This document shows, piece after piece, positions 24,728-33,990 of a DNA stretch of 64,000 bases (positions are counted from its first letter, which is position 1; the number at the start of each line of letters is the position of its first letter). The DNA is taken from NCBI RefSeq assembly GCF_020736705.1, contig NZ_CP085990.1:2976001-3040000 (forward strand), read 5' to 3'. The position numbers were made by a program, and so were the translations under genes. Under the pieces are notes generated by a model, which was not told the origin of the DNA, did no database searches, and saw nothing but the letters and a program-made list of their open reading frames with translations. Source of the stretch: Psychrobacter sanguinis (lineage in GTDB: Bacteria; Pseudomonadota; Gammaproteobacteria; Pseudomonadales; Moraxellaceae).

Positions 24728-26035
24728 ACTATAAGACTACAAGACGCTATTAATGAGACGCATAAAAGGATCCCAGACACCCTAGAACAATTTAGTGAAT
24801 TAATAGACCCTGAGTGGATACAGCAGGCTTTAGAATATACGGGCAAAGCGAGCATTAGAAGACGTAAGCTACCTGCCGAACACGTTGTTTGGATAGTCAT
24901 CGGCACAGCTTTATATCGAAACCGTTCCATCTGGTATATCACAGAGCAAATGCGGCTTAATATAGACTCCCAGGCCTGTGTGCCCAGCGCTGGGGTACAA
25001 GCAAGACAACGCCTCGGGCATGAGCCTCTAAAGCAGCTATTTCATCAACTAAGTACTCACTACCAAACAGAATCACGAGCCCAGCAGCAAGACTTCATGG
25101 GACTTAGCGTCCAAGCTGTAGACGGCGTCGTATACTCACTCCCATACACTGATGAGAACCTTCAGCACTTTAGCTCAAGCAAAGGCAGAACTAAAGAGGC
25201 GCCCTATCCCCAAATGCGTTCGGTATGTCTGATCAATACTGACACGCATGAGATCATTGACACAACCCTTGCAGATATGGGTCAAGGAGAGATCACCTTA
25301 GCCCGTCAGCTAAATGTTCAAGACAACAGCATTACGCTCTTTGATAGAGCCTATTTCTCAGCAGACCTACTGATTAGTTGGCAACAAGCCCATCCAAACA
25401 GCCACTGGCTCATGCGGGCTAAAGATAATCTGCGTTACACTGTGATTGAAACCTTTAGTGAAGGGGACTACTTAATACAAATGCCCGTCTCTCCCCAAGC
25501 TCAAAAGAAAAATCAAAACCTACCTGCTACTTGGCAAGCTCGATTAATTGAGTGTCGTTATGAGGGTAAGACAAGACGATACATCACCTCTTTAATAGAT
25601 GATAAACGATTTACTAAGGATAAAGTGGCACAGTTTTACTTGCAGCGCTGGGAGATCGAGATGGCTTTTAGGGAAATTAAGTCTGATTTACAGCAGGGGC
25701 TGTTGTTAAGAAGTAAGCTGCCACAGCTTGTGTTACAAGAGTTCTGGGGGCTTATGATTGCTTATAATCTGATAAGACGTTTGATGCGATATATGGCTCT
25801 TAGAGCTAAGGTTAGCCCTCTACGAATCAGCTTTCATATGGCGTCTATTACGATTGTCGATCTGTTACGGTTTGCACCTTTACAGGCTGCAGGACTCTTC
25901 CCTAAGTTGTTAGATGCACTTTTAGAGGAAGGAAAATTGTTTGTTATTCCTGAACGCAGAAAGCGATCTTGCCCGAGGGTGGTTAAGGGCAAACCACAGA
26001 AATATCCAAAAAAAATACCAGTCAGCCTTAACTGA
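24716..26035 (+). CDS. IS4-family DDE transposase, copy A
   Basis: A 439-residue transposase with an N-terminal IS4 domain (LEQFSELIDPEWIQQALEYTGKASIRRRKLPAEHVVW) and a DDE core. The catalytic Asp is in VQAVDGVVYSLP, the second in ITLFDRAYFSADLL, and the Glu is in LQRWEIEMAFREIKSDLQQG (the YREK-like signature). It is open from end to end, so the element may still be active. Translation begins inside the 3' arm of the left-end hairpin. Confidence 0.93.
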   Translation: MGYFTIRLQDAINETHKRIPDTLEQFSELIDPEWIQQALEYTGKASIRRRKLPAEHVVWIVIGTALYRNRSIWYITEQMRLNIDSQACVPSAGVQARQRLGHEPLKQLFHQLSTHYQTESRAQQQDFMGLSVQAVDGVVYSLPYTDENLQHFSSSKGRTKEAPYPQMRSVCLINTDTHEIIDTTLADMGQGEITLARQLNVQDNSITLFDRAYFSADLLISWQQAHPNSHWLMRAKDNLRYTVIETFSEGDYLIQMPVSPQAQKKNQNLPATWQARLIECRYEGKTRRYITSLIDDKRFTKDKVAQFYLQRWEIEMAFREIKSDLQQGLLLRSKLPQLVLQEFWGLMIAYNLIRRLMRYMALRAKVSPLRISFHMASITIVDLLRFAPLQAAGLFPKLLDALLEEGKLFVIPERRKRSCPRVVKGKPQKYPKKIPVSLN

Positions 26036-26039
26036 CTGG
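26008..26039 (-). terminator. Terminator at the right end of IS4 copy A (minus strand)
   Basis: On the minus strand CCAGTCAG pairs with CTGACTGG around a six-base loop and is followed by eight T. This is a canonical Rho-independent terminator facing transcription that enters from the right flank. Confidence 0.7.
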
Positions 26040-26055
26040 CATTACAGCTTAGGCT

Positions 26056-26064
26056 GGGTCTTTT
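26056..26064 (+). terminator. Pal terminator, 3' half
   Basis: GGGTCTTTT, the 3' arm and T run of the terminator whose 5' arm is at 24632-24651. Confidence 0.65.
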
Positions 26065-26098
26065 GCATTTAAGAGTTAGTATTATTGTGGATATCACT

Positions 26099-26896
26099 AT
26101 GAGTAATATAATATTAAAAGACGTACACTATTTCAGCTTTGATGATAAAGGTAATGATTTACCCCTATCTTCACCGCTCATTACTACTTGGATCGCTGTC
26201 GCCACCTTAGAGTATGGAGACAATGATGGTAGAGATCTGGCTAAACCTTTAAGCACTATACCGGTTAGTAACCAACTTCAGAAATATGCCGTAAGAAAGC
26301 TACTTTACCAATTGGCATTTAAACGGTTTGAAGCAGCTGGCTTCCAGTATGTTGATGATTATAGAGAAATCTATAGTGAAAACAATAAAGCTACTGAACC
26401 TTATGATTTATTAAGTCAACAACATCTAGCCCTTATTGATACCAATTTCCCTTATCGCTTACTGCCTTTTAATTATTACGTTTGCTTTAGTCATTCAAGT
26501 AATCAAGTCACTTGCGCTATTAATAAATACTGCCCTATTGGCATTGATACCGAAATAAATACTATATCACTACAGGTAGCACAACGTTTTTACAGTAGTA
26601 AAGAAATTCAATGGTTACAGCAGCTAAGCCCCGATCAGCGATCAGAGGCCATAAGCGTATTATGGATGTTAAAAGAAACTTTAATAAAGAAAACCATGGC
26701 AAATGAAGCCAAATTATTGTCTGGGCTTAAAAAAAATATGCTGCTTGCTGCAAAGGACCTATTGCCTTCATATCAAAATAAAAAGCGCAGCTCTTTTAAT
26801 ACCATTAGGACTGTTTCCTCTCAAACTATAAGCAAACCTTCAAAGAATACCATTTATGTTTATCTACCTAAATATAATTTAATTGCTATGTGGTAA
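26099..26896 (+). CDS. 4'-phosphopantetheinyl transferase (Sfp type)
   Basis: Transfers phosphopantetheine from CoA to carrier proteins. The two diagnostic motifs are present: CPIGIDTEI (the metal-binding Gly-Ile-Asp-x-Glu) near residue 155 and LWMLKETLIKK (the WxxKE motif) near residue 200, with YYVCFSHSSNQVTCAI just before the first. I use the ATG at 26099 (265 residues) since an upstream TTG frame runs into the IS end. No NRPS or PKS gene is nearby, so the target may be the fatty-acid ACP, an aryl carrier or a reductase. The C-terminal 60 residues are basic and low in conservation. Confidence 0.85.
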   Translation: MSNIILKDVHYFSFDDKGNDLPLSSPLITTWIAVATLEYGDNDGRDLAKPLSTIPVSNQLQKYAVRKLLYQLAFKRFEAAGFQYVDDYREIYSENNKATEPYDLLSQQHLALIDTNFPYRLLPFNYYVCFSHSSNQVTCAINKYCPIGIDTEINTISLQVAQRFYSSKEIQWLQQLSPDQRSEAISVLWMLKETLIKKTMANEAKLLSGLKKNMLLAAKDLLPSYQNKKRSSFNTIRTVSSQTISKPSKNTIYVYLPKYNLIAMW

Positions 26897-27040
26897 AGCA
26901 ATCTTTACTACAAAATGAATTAAGTGTAATCCTATCTTTATTAGTTACTATTTCTTAGTAAAATCAAATTATTCTTAATTAAAATAGATAAATAGCTGAG
27001 TAAGCCATAGGTCAAAGATAACAAAAAATTTCTAGCACAA

Positions 27041-27058
27041 AAAAGCACCCCCGAAGGA
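27041..27058. terminator. Outer-membrane gene terminator, distal half (split by IS4 copy B)
   Basis: Together with 28442-28463 this restores a minus-strand hairpin: AAAAAAGCAC..CC, tetraloop TTCG, GG..GTGCTTTTTT. The element lies in the loop region. Confidence 0.8.
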
Positions 27059-27099
27059 GTAATGCCAGTCAGTTAAGGCAAAAACTCAATAAAAGTAAT

Positions 27100-27134
27100 A
27101 AAATAGCCCATCTAATAAGTAGATGGGCTATTTT
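27100..27134 (+). terminator. Terminator-like hairpin at the left end of IS4 copy B
   Basis: The same 15-bp perfect stem and five-base loop as in copy A, with no base changed although the rest of the element has drifted. Confidence 0.6.
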
Positions 27135-28431
27135 ACTATAAGACTACAAGACGCTATTAATGAGACGCATAAAAGGATCCCAGACACCCTAGAACAATTT
27201 AGTGAATTAATAGACCCTGAGTGGATACAGCAAGCTTTAGAGTATACCGGCAAAGCGAGCATTAGAAGACGTAAGCTACCTGCCGAACACGTTGTTTGGA
27301 TAGTCATCGGCACAGCTTTATATCGAAACCGTTCAATTTGGTATATCACAGAGCAGATGCGGCTTAATATAGACTCACAGGCCTGCGTACCCAGCCAGCG
27401 CTGTGGTAAAAGCAAGACAACGCCTCGGGCATGAGCCTCTAAAGCAGCTATTTCATGCTCACTACCAAACAGAATCACGAGCCCAGCAGCAAGACTTCAT
27501 GGGACTTAGCGTCCAAGCTGTAGACGGTGTCGTATACTCACTCCCATACACTGATGAGAACCTTCAGCACTTTAGCTCAAGCAAAGGCAGAACTAAAGAG
27601 GCGCCCTATCCCCAAATGCGTTCGGTATGTCTGATCAATACTGACACGCATGAGATCATTCACACAACCCTTGGAGATATGGGTCAGATCACCTTAGCCC
27701 GTCAGCTAAATATTCAAGACAATAGCATTACGCTCTTTGATAGAGCCTATTTCTCAGCAGACCTACTGATTAGTTGGCAACAAGCCTATCCAAACAGTCA
27801 CTGGCTCATGCGGGCTAAAGATAATCTGCGTTACACTGTGATTGAAACCTTCAGCGAAGGGGACTACTTAATACAAATGCCCGTCTCTTTTCAGGCTCAA
27901 AAGAAAAATCCAAACCTACCCGATACTTGGCAAGCTCGATTAATTGAGTGTCGTTATGAGGGTAAGACAAGACGATACATCACCTCTTTAATAGATGATA
28001 AACGCTTTACTAAGGATAAAGTGGCACAGTTTTACTTGCAGCGCTGGGAGATTGAGATGGCGTCTCGAGAGATTAAGTCTGATTTATAGCAGGGGCTGTT
28101 GCTAAGAAGTAAGCTGCCACAGCTTGTGTTACAAGAGTTCTGGGGGCTTATGATTGCTTATAATCTAATAAGACGTTTGATGCGATATATGGCAATTAGA
28201 GCTAACGTTAGCCCTCTACGAATTAGCTTTCATATGCCGTCTATTACGATTGTTGATCTGTTACGGTTTGCTCCTTTACAGGCTGCAGGACTCTTTCCTA
28301 AGTTGTTAGATGCACTATTAGAGGAAGGAAAGTTGTTTGTTATTCCTGAACGCAGAAAGCGATCTTGCCCAAGGGTGGTTAAGGGGAAACCACCGAAATA
28401 TCCAAAAAAAATACCAGTCAGCCTTAACTGA
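27123..28431 (+). pseudogene. IS4-family transposase, copy B (inactivated)
   Basis: Compared with copy A: extra bases near 27394 shift the frame, a small deletion near 27455 removes a few codons, and a CAG to TAG change at 28087-28089 stops translation right after the catalytic Glu region. Pieces of the frame remain open (27123-27434, 27403-28086, 28099-28431). No functional transposase can be made without several corrections, but copy A could act on its ends. Confidence 0.9.
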
Positions 28432-28435
28432 CTGG
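28404..28435 (-). terminator. Terminator at the right end of IS4 copy B (minus strand)
   Basis: The same CCAGTCAG / CTGACTGG stem plus eight T as in copy A. Here it faces transcripts of the outer-membrane protein gene at 28488, whose own terminator the element interrupts. Confidence 0.7.
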
Positions 28436-28441
28436 CATTAC

Positions 28442-28463
28442 CCCGAAGGAGTGCTTTTTTACA
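28442..28463 (-). terminator. Outer-membrane gene terminator, proximal half
   Basis: The 5' arm (minus strand AAAAAAGCACTCC then TTCGGGG) of the interrupted terminator; the other arm is at 27041-27050. Confidence 0.75.
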
Positions 28464-28487
28464 ATCTTGGCTTAACCAATAAAATAA

Positions 28488-29402
28488 TTAGAAGCGGTAA
28501 GTTAAACCAGCTTTAACGATTGGGTACCAAACATCATTATCTTCGATGTCTTTACGAGCTTCTTCTTTGAATTTCTCAGTAGCATCAACGCCATTTACAG
28601 TTACATTTTTCGCATCAATGTTGGCATCCATTTTGCCCATATAGGCTGCACCGATTTCACCAAATAGACCCCATTTCTGATCAATATTTGGATGATAACC
28701 GATAGTTAAGTAAGGAGCTAGTGTGTTTCTGTTTTCTACTTTAGCATCAACATAACCACCTGCTTGTGCATTAGCTACAGTATATTTAGTGCCATTAATC
28801 TTAATGTCAGCACCATTTGCATTATCGGTAGTTAGACGAGCTTTAAGCTCGTTATCTGGAACGATAATACCAGTACCAACAGTGAAGTTAGTTGCCCATG
28901 GACGTAAGTTAACACCAAGGTATGGGTTGCTGAAGTCAGCGTCATATTTCATGTCGCCTTGGAAGTTACCGTAACCATCACCTAGTGCTTTACCCCAGTT
29001 GATCCAAGAATCGCTAGCATCTAAATCTTTAGTACCGTCGTCGCTGAAACCGTTCCAACCAGCAGTTAGTTCAGTAGTATCGTTTAAGCCCCAAGCAATG
29101 TTAGCACCATAACCTAAAGTACCAATCTCAGCACTTACTGCAGCTGGGTGAACAACTGTGTCAAAGATAGTTCTAGTAGTACCAACAACAGCACCAGTAG
29201 TGTTAGCGATAACGCCAGCATTTTGGTCATATTGGTAAGCAACTGGTTGAGCATCAACAACAACTACTTGGTTAGCTGGTTGAACGTCTGTTACTACTAC
29301 TGCTGGTTGTGTTTCATATACAACAGCTTGGTTAGCAGCCATAGCAGCTACTGATGAACCTAATACTGCAGTAGCAACTGCGGTTAATTTAAAAAGTTTC
29401 AT
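28488..29402 (-). CDS. Outer-membrane beta-barrel protein
   Basis: A 304-residue exported protein. The signal peptide MKLFKLTAVATAVLGSSVAA ends with a cleavage site after AMA. A Val/Gln/Pro-rich linker (residues about 25-60) is followed by alternating strands rich in Gly and aromatics (YGANIAWGL, ELTAGWNGF, PYLGVNLRPW, TLAPYLTIGY, WGLFGEIGAAY). It ends in TYRF, the terminal Phe recognised by the BAM machinery. It resembles small OmpW- or OprF-N-like barrels, but the family is not certain. The ATG has a GGAG site nine bases upstream. The long leader can form a hairpin (29459-29541). Confidence 0.8.
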   Translation of the reverse strand: MKLFKLTAVATAVLGSSVAAMAANQAVVYETQPAVVVTDVQPANQVVVVDAQPVAYQYDQNAGVIANTTGAVVGTTRTIFDTVVHPAAVSAEIGTLGYGANIAWGLNDTTELTAGWNGFSDDGTKDLDASDSWINWGKALGDGYGNFQGDMKYDADFSNPYLGVNLRPWATNFTVGTGIIVPDNELKARLTTDNANGADIKINGTKYTVANAQAGGYVDAKVENRNTLAPYLTIGYHPNIDQKWGLFGEIGAAYMGKMDANIDAKNVTVNGVDATEKFKEEARKDIEDNDVWYPIVKAGLTYRF

Positions 29403-29458
29403 AACATCTCCAAAATATATAACTTAATGAACCATGATTAAGTGTCTAATAAACAAAA

Positions 29459-29541
29459 GAGCAATTCAAGCAATCTATCATAGTCATGTACGCAATCTCT
29501 CTGCGATACACGAGCTTATAAAAAGGTAGCTCGAATTGCTC
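29459..29541 (-). promoter_or_regulatory. Long-range inverted repeat in the leader of the outer-membrane gene
   Basis: GAGCAATTC (29459-29467) pairs with GAATTGCTC (29533-29541), extended by a further three pairs after one mismatch. The arms enclose about 65 bases and end 57 bases before the start codon. It could be a structured 5' leader or part of a small RNA. Confidence 0.45.
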
Positions 29542-29794
29542 ATCCATGAGACACCCTATTGAGGTTTCCCGTATCCATATGTGTATTAAACACTTTTTTA
29601 CAATTAATGTCATCCCCTAAAAGTAACCTTTTAATAGAGATTCTGTAATTTTTACTTACAATTTGTAAGTTGGGTTGCATTATACCCTATCATCAGGTTT
29701 AAAACCTAATAATTTAATTACAAATATAAGTATTGGTCCAAACTGAAAAACTGAACACACCAGATGACATCAGTAGCTGCATCTATTACAATAG

Positions 29795-29900
29795 GCACCT
29801 GCCGAGAGGTGTTGCGCCAGTAGTTTTAATGGATGACTGTATTATAGCATTTAATACGTCTATAGTTAAATCTTACTGTCAGGCTCGGTTGGCCTTTTAT
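29795..29900 (+). promoter_or_regulatory. Probable SAH riboswitch upstream of ahcY
   Basis: Located about 190 bases before ahcY, the gene usually controlled by this class. Visible parts: P1 CCGAG (29802-29806) with CTCGG (29884-29888), P2 CAGTA (29818-29822) with TACTG (29874-29878), and the core strings GAGGTGTTGC and GTCAGGCTCGG, which resemble the SAH riboswitch consensus as I recall it. AGAGG (29805-29809) could pair with CCTTT (29893-29897) as the pseudoknot. In this class SAH binding turns expression on, so the hydrolase would be made when its substrate builds up. Confidence 0.6.
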
Positions 29901-30088
29901 TACAATAGCTTAGATATTAAAAATGGTATTTATCTAATTCGTTCTGTATTCGCTAAATAAGTGTTAGATATATAAGCAATATAGAATTGAGTTATGTTAA
30001 CCAAATTTATACCCCTCTGTTGCTAATGGCAAACAACGACACCTGCGTTTCTTTCACCTTATCTTTCATTAATACCAAGGAGCTCGAG

Positions 30089-31510
30089 ATGGACGCAGTG
30101 TCTAATATCGATTCAAGAACCAATTCGAAAAACTTCAATGACTATAAAGTAGCTGACATTAGCTTAGCAGACTATGGTCGCCGTGAAATCTCATTAGCTG
30201 AAGCTGAAATGCCAGCCTTAATGGGCTTACGTAAACGCTATAGCGAAACACAGCCTTTAGCGGGTGCTAAAATTCTGGGTTGTATTCATATGACTATCCA
30301 GACCGCTGTACTGATTGAAACCCTAGTAGCTCTAGGTGCTGAAGTACGCTGGACCTCATGTAATATCTTCTCTACCCAAGATCATGCTGCTGCTGCTATT
30401 GCTGCTAGCGGTGTTCCAGTGTTTGCATGGAAAGGCGAAACTGAAGAAGAGTATGAGTGGTGCTTACGTCAACAGTTGTTTGTCGGTGGCGAAGGAAATG
30501 GTCAACTTTGGGACGCCAACTTAATTTTAGATGACGGCGGTGATTTAACCGCTCTTATCCATAATGACTACCCACAAATGTTAGAAACCATTAATGGTAT
30601 TTCAGAAGAAACTACCACCGGTGTTCATCGCTTAATCGATATGCTTAATAAAGGGACTCTAAAAGTACCTGCTATTAACGTAAATGATGCCGTTACTAAA
30701 TCTAAAAACGACAACAAGTATGGTTGCCGTCACAGCTTAAACGATGCCATCAAACGTGCTACTGACATGCTACTTGCTGGCCGCCGTGCGCTAGTAATCG
30801 GTTATGGTGATGTGGGTAAAGGCTCAGCACAAAGCTTACGTCAAGAAGGTATGATTGTTCGCGTATCAGAAGTTGATCCAATTTGTGCTATGCAAGCCTG
30901 TATGGATGGCTACGAGCTAGTATCTCCTTATATCGATGGCAAAAATGCTAACTCAGCAGAAGGTATCAACACTCGCCTATTACAAGATACTGACTTAATC
31001 GTTACTACTACTGGTAACTACCATGTTTGTGACAAACATATGCTTGCTGCCTTAAAGTCAGGTGCTGTAGTTTGTAACATTGGTCACTTCGATACTGAAA
31101 TCGATACACAGTTTATGCGTGATACTTGGAAATGGGTAGAAATCAAACCACAAGTTCATCAAGTATATCGTTCAGAAAATGAAGGCGATTATCTAATCTT
31201 ATTGGCCGAAGGCCGTTTGGTAAACCTAGGCAATGCCACAGGTCATCCGTCACGCGTTATGGATGGTTCATTTGCTAACCAAGTGTTGGCACAAATGTAC
31301 CTTCATGAAGAAAAATTCTCAGAATTACCTTCTGATGAACGTGCTAATGGTCTATATGTCAAAGTACTACCGAAGAAACTTGATGAAGAAGTAGCCGCAG
31401 CAATGGTTGCCGGCTTCAGCGGTGTTATGACCCAACTAACGCCAGAACAAGCAGAATATCTAGGCGTTCCTGTTGAAGGTCCATTCAAGCCTGATGACTA
31501 TAAGTATTAA
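30089..31510 (+). CDS. ahcY: S-adenosylhomocysteine hydrolase
   Basis: Splits S-adenosylhomocysteine into homocysteine and adenosine, with bound NAD. I start at the ATG at 30089, preceded by AAGGAG, giving 473 residues; the longer open frame upstream has no support. Conserved parts include [42 protein letters not shown], the NAD site [38 protein letters not shown] and the C-terminal FKPDDYKY. The insert typical of the longer bacterial form is present. metF follows on the same strand after a terminator-like hairpin, so the two serve the same cycle but need not be one transcript. Confidence 0.97.
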   Translation: MDAVSNIDSRTNSKNFNDYKVADISLADYGRREISLAEAEMPALMGLRKRYSETQPLAGAKILGCIHMTIQTAVLIETLVALGAEVRWTSCNIFSTQDHAAAAIAASGVPVFAWKGETEEEYEWCLRQQLFVGGEGNGQLWDANLILDDGGDLTALIHNDYPQMLETINGISEETTTGVHRLIDMLNKGTLKVPAINVNDAVTKSKNDNKYGCRHSLNDAIKRATDMLLAGRRALVIGYGDVGKGSAQSLRQEGMIVRVSEVDPICAMQACMDGYELVSPYIDGKNANSAEGINTRLLQDTDLIVTTTGNYHVCDKHMLAALKSGAVVCNIGHFDTEIDTQFMRDTWKWVEIKPQVHQVYRSENEGDYLILLAEGRLVNLGNATGHPSRVMDGSFANQVLAQMYLHEEKFSELPSDERANGLYVKVLPKKLDEEVAAAMVAGFSGVMTQLTPEQAEYLGVPVEGPFKPDDYKY

Positions 31511-31640
31511 TTAATAAATATGAATTAATAAGTACTAGGTTATAAACAAGTACTAAAGTTCATAGCGTACTAAAGTTAATACTTTTTAGTATTTAACTTT
31601 AGCGGTTAAACTTATTATAGTATCTGCTGATTATATTAAA

Positions 31641-31676
31641 GGCTGAGGAATCAATTTGATTTCTCAGCCTCTTATT
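31641..31676 (+). terminator. Terminator between ahcY and metF
   Basis: A 12-bp stem (GGCTGAGGAATC with GATTTCTCAGCC, one G-T pair) and a five-base loop followed by TCTTATT. Confidence 0.7.
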
Positions 31677-31709
31677 AGGGCCGTATATATTTTTCATCAA
31701 GGAACGAAT

Positions 31710-32573
31710 ATGAATAAACCCAATTTCTCATTTGAGTTTTTCCCTACCAAAACTGATGACGGCGTGACCAAATTATGCCAAACCTTTGATACCTTAAATG
31801 AGCTGTCACCTGCTTACTTTTCGGTAACTTATGGCGCTGGTGGTACGACTCGTCAACGCACGATAGGTATTGTTGAAACGTTGCACAATCGTGCCAACAC
31901 CCCGATTGCTCCCCATATCTCTTGTATTGGGGATGATAAATCAGTAATCGGAGAGCTATTGGAACACTACAAATCAATCGGTATTAATCGCATTGTGGCA
32001 TTGCGTGGTGATCTACCTTCCGGCCAAGTGGGCATGGGTGAATTACCCTTCGCCGTAGATTTAGTGCGTTTTATTCGTGAGCACACTGGCGACCACTTCC
32101 ATATTGAAGTTGCGGCTTATCCTGAGATGCACCCTCAAGCGCGTAGCTTTGATGCTGATATCCAAAACTTAATTAATAAGTTTCAAGCCGGCGCCAACTC
32201 TGCCATTACTCAGTTTTTCTATAATGCTGAAAGCTATTTATATTTACGTGATGCATTGGAGAAACGCGGGATTGACACCACTGAACATCGCTTAATTGCG
32301 GGCATTATGCCGATTATCAATTCAAGCAACTTGATTCGCTTCGCTGACAGTTGTGGGGCTGATATCCCCCGCTATATTCGTAAGCAGTTGGCAGATTATG
32401 GCGATGACAGCAAATCAATTCGTGAATTTGGCTTTGAAGTAGTACATCGTCTATGTGAAATATTAATTGCTGAAGGCGTACCAGCGCTTCATTTCTATAG
32501 CATGAACCGTGTCGAACCCAATAAGCGCCTAGTTGAATCTTTAGGACTTACCTCTCACAGCACACAGGCTTAA
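31710..32573 (+). CDS. metF: Methylenetetrahydrofolate reductase
   Basis: An FAD enzyme that reduces 5,10-methylene-THF to 5-methyl-THF, the methyl donor for methionine synthesis. I use the ATG at 31710 after an AAGGA site (287 residues). Family motifs: NFSFEFFPTKTDDG (catalytic Glu), FSVTYGAGGTTR, APHISCIG, RIVALRGDLP, AAYPEMHPQA, ITQFFYNAESY and GIMPI. The next gene, rsmE, starts four bases after the stop, so metF and rsmE are probably cotranscribed. Confidence 0.96.
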   Translation: MNKPNFSFEFFPTKTDDGVTKLCQTFDTLNELSPAYFSVTYGAGGTTRQRTIGIVETLHNRANTPIAPHISCIGDDKSVIGELLEHYKSIGINRIVALRGDLPSGQVGMGELPFAVDLVRFIREHTGDHFHIEVAAYPEMHPQARSFDADIQNLINKFQAGANSAITQFFYNAESYLYLRDALEKRGIDTTEHRLIAGIMPIINSSNLIRFADSCGADIPRYIRKQLADYGDDSKSIREFGFEVVHRLCEILIAEGVPALHFYSMNRVEPNKRLVESLGLTSHSTQA

Positions 32574-32577
32574 TCGC

Positions 32578-33495
32578 ATGCGTCGTTTTTTCTTTAATCC
32601 GAACTCAAGTGTATTGAGTTCGGACTCTATTAATTACTCAAATACAACCCACAGCACTGGCAATGAAGGACTGATGACCCTGAGCCAACAGCCGCTAGGT
32701 AGCATCCTTACCCTAACCGAGGATATTTATCATCATTGGTGCCGTGTGCTACGTGCCAAAGTAGGCGAACAAAGTCTAATCTTTGATGGTTTAGGCGGTC
32801 AGAGCATCGTAGAGCTTGAGTCAATTGACAAAAAATCCGCTCAAGTCCGTATCGTTGCTCATGATACTGACGATAATACGACAGCTTATTACAGTGCCAT
32901 TGCTATCGTCATGAGTCGCGGTGATAGAATGGACTATGCCATTCAGAAAGCTACCGAATTAGGCGCTACAGCCATTCAGTTACTCACTAGCCAGCACGGT
33001 GAGGTAAGATTAAAAGCCAATCAAGTCGACAAAAAGCTCAATCACTGGCAACAAGTGGCCCTATCTGCTTGTGAACAATGTGGGCTTAATCGTCCCCCTT
33101 TGGTAATGTCACCGGTGTCTATTGAACAGTGCATACAACAACAAGGCGGTGAACCGCACAGTGACGTAAGCTATTTGGCAAATGACACTTATTATCAACA
33201 GTATTTTAATCAGCCCACCCTGCCCTTAGTGTTGGCCGTGCCCAGCCAACAAGAAAAACAGCAATTGGACATTAATGCCTCGATTAAGCGACATTTTGCT
33301 CAAGCGTTACAGACCCCATCTAAACCTAGATTTGATATCCTAATCGGCGCAGAAGGTGGATTGTCAGAATCAGAATATAGTCAAGCACGTGACAGCGACT
33401 ATCTGCCTTGGCAACTGGGCAACCGAGTATTACGTACCGAGACAGCACCCGTGGTTGCTTTAGCCACTCTCATGTATATTAGCGAAAATTTCTAA
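32578..33495 (+). CDS. rsmE: 16S rRNA (uracil-1498-N3)-methyltransferase
   Basis: A SPOUT-class methyltransferase that modifies U1498 in the 30S decoding region. It starts MRRFFF, usual for the family. The PUA-like N-terminal domain is followed by the knotted SAM domain with IGAEGGLSESEY and LGNRVLRTETAPVVALA, the two RsmE signatures. A family motif QKATELGATAIQLL is near residue 122. The 305 residues include a short low-complexity insert near the N-terminus (Ser/Asn-rich). It lies four bases after metF. Confidence 0.95.
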   Translation: MRRFFFNPNSSVLSSDSINYSNTTHSTGNEGLMTLSQQPLGSILTLTEDIYHHWCRVLRAKVGEQSLIFDGLGGQSIVELESIDKKSAQVRIVAHDTDDNTTAYYSAIAIVMSRGDRMDYAIQKATELGATAIQLLTSQHGEVRLKANQVDKKLNHWQQVALSACEQCGLNRPPLVMSPVSIEQCIQQQGGEPHSDVSYLANDTYYQQYFNQPTLPLVLAVPSQQEKQQLDINASIKRHFAQALQTPSKPRFDILIGAEGGLSESEYSQARDSDYLPWQLGNRVLRTETAPVVALATLMYISENF

Positions 33496-33575
33496 CCCGT
33501 TATTCACCCATAAATCTTCTGTACTGAATCTGTTTTTTGGTTCTCTATTATCTAACTTATATTGAATTATAATTG

Positions 33576-33607
33576 GCCGGCACGAGATAAATTTGTGCCG
33601 GCTTTTT
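33576..33607 (+). terminator. Terminator after rsmE
   Basis: GCCGGCAC pairs with GTGCCGGC around an 11-base loop, followed by five T. Confidence 0.85.
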
Positions 33608-33990
33608 GACTTTCAGAAGACGATAGTAAAAATATAAAAAACGATTTTTTGATAATTAAAAATATTTTTTGTGACCCGTAAGTCTTTGCAAGTGCTTGTA
33701 AAATAACGGCTTAGCCTCTATCTTTTCACTTAGAAATTTTTATTTGCGATATCTATACTTAATATAAGTCGTTATTAACTATGACTTTATGTGTTATTAA
33801 GCCCTCTCATCGCCATATAAAAATAGATAACTATCAAATTTATCTAATTTTCTTTATCTAATTTACTGTCAAATTATTTATAAGCATCGATACAGCACCT
33901 TGCTGACTGGTGCCTTCTAACTAATAAAATAATTTGTACAGTCTAAAACCCTAAGTAGTCAACTCAAACCATTCTTTAAAGGATAACAAC
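33608..33990 (+). promoter_or_regulatory. Promoter region of the first acyl-CoA dehydrogenase gene
   Basis: A 383-base AT-rich region before the acyl-CoA dehydrogenase genes. At 33685-33702 lies an interrupted palindrome (TTTGCAAG, TG, CTTGTAAA; seven of eight pairs), which could bind a TetR-type fatty-acid regulator. No ORF was seen. Confidence 0.35.

Larger units (their letters stand above)
24652..26045 (+). mobile_element. IS4-family element, copy A (intact), inserted in the pal terminator
   Basis: The ends GTAATGCCAGTCAG and CTGACTGGCATTAC are inverted, with a perfect repeat of about 21 bases. A 10-bp target duplication flanks it. It carries one complete transposase gene and two hairpins, one at each end. 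A decayed second copy is at 27059-28441. Confidence 0.92.
27059..28441 (+). mobile_element. IS4-family element, copy B (decayed), inserted in another terminator
   Basis: It has the same ends as copy A. The flanking direct repeat CCCGAAGGA (27050-27058 and 28442-28450) is nine bases, or ten if an outer C is shared. The transposase has two frameshift-type changes and a nonsense codon. It differs from copy A at many positions, so it is an older insertion rather than a recent duplicate. Confidence 0.9.

Noticed and set aside
27128..27478. Antisense open frames inside the IS4-family copies
   Set aside because: They mirror the transposase gene in both copies and carry no domain of their own.
29733..29960. 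A 75-codon open frame upstream of ahcY
   Set aside because: It spans the probable SAH riboswitch, has no ribosome-binding site and no family resemblance. The open frame is a by-product of the leader sequence.
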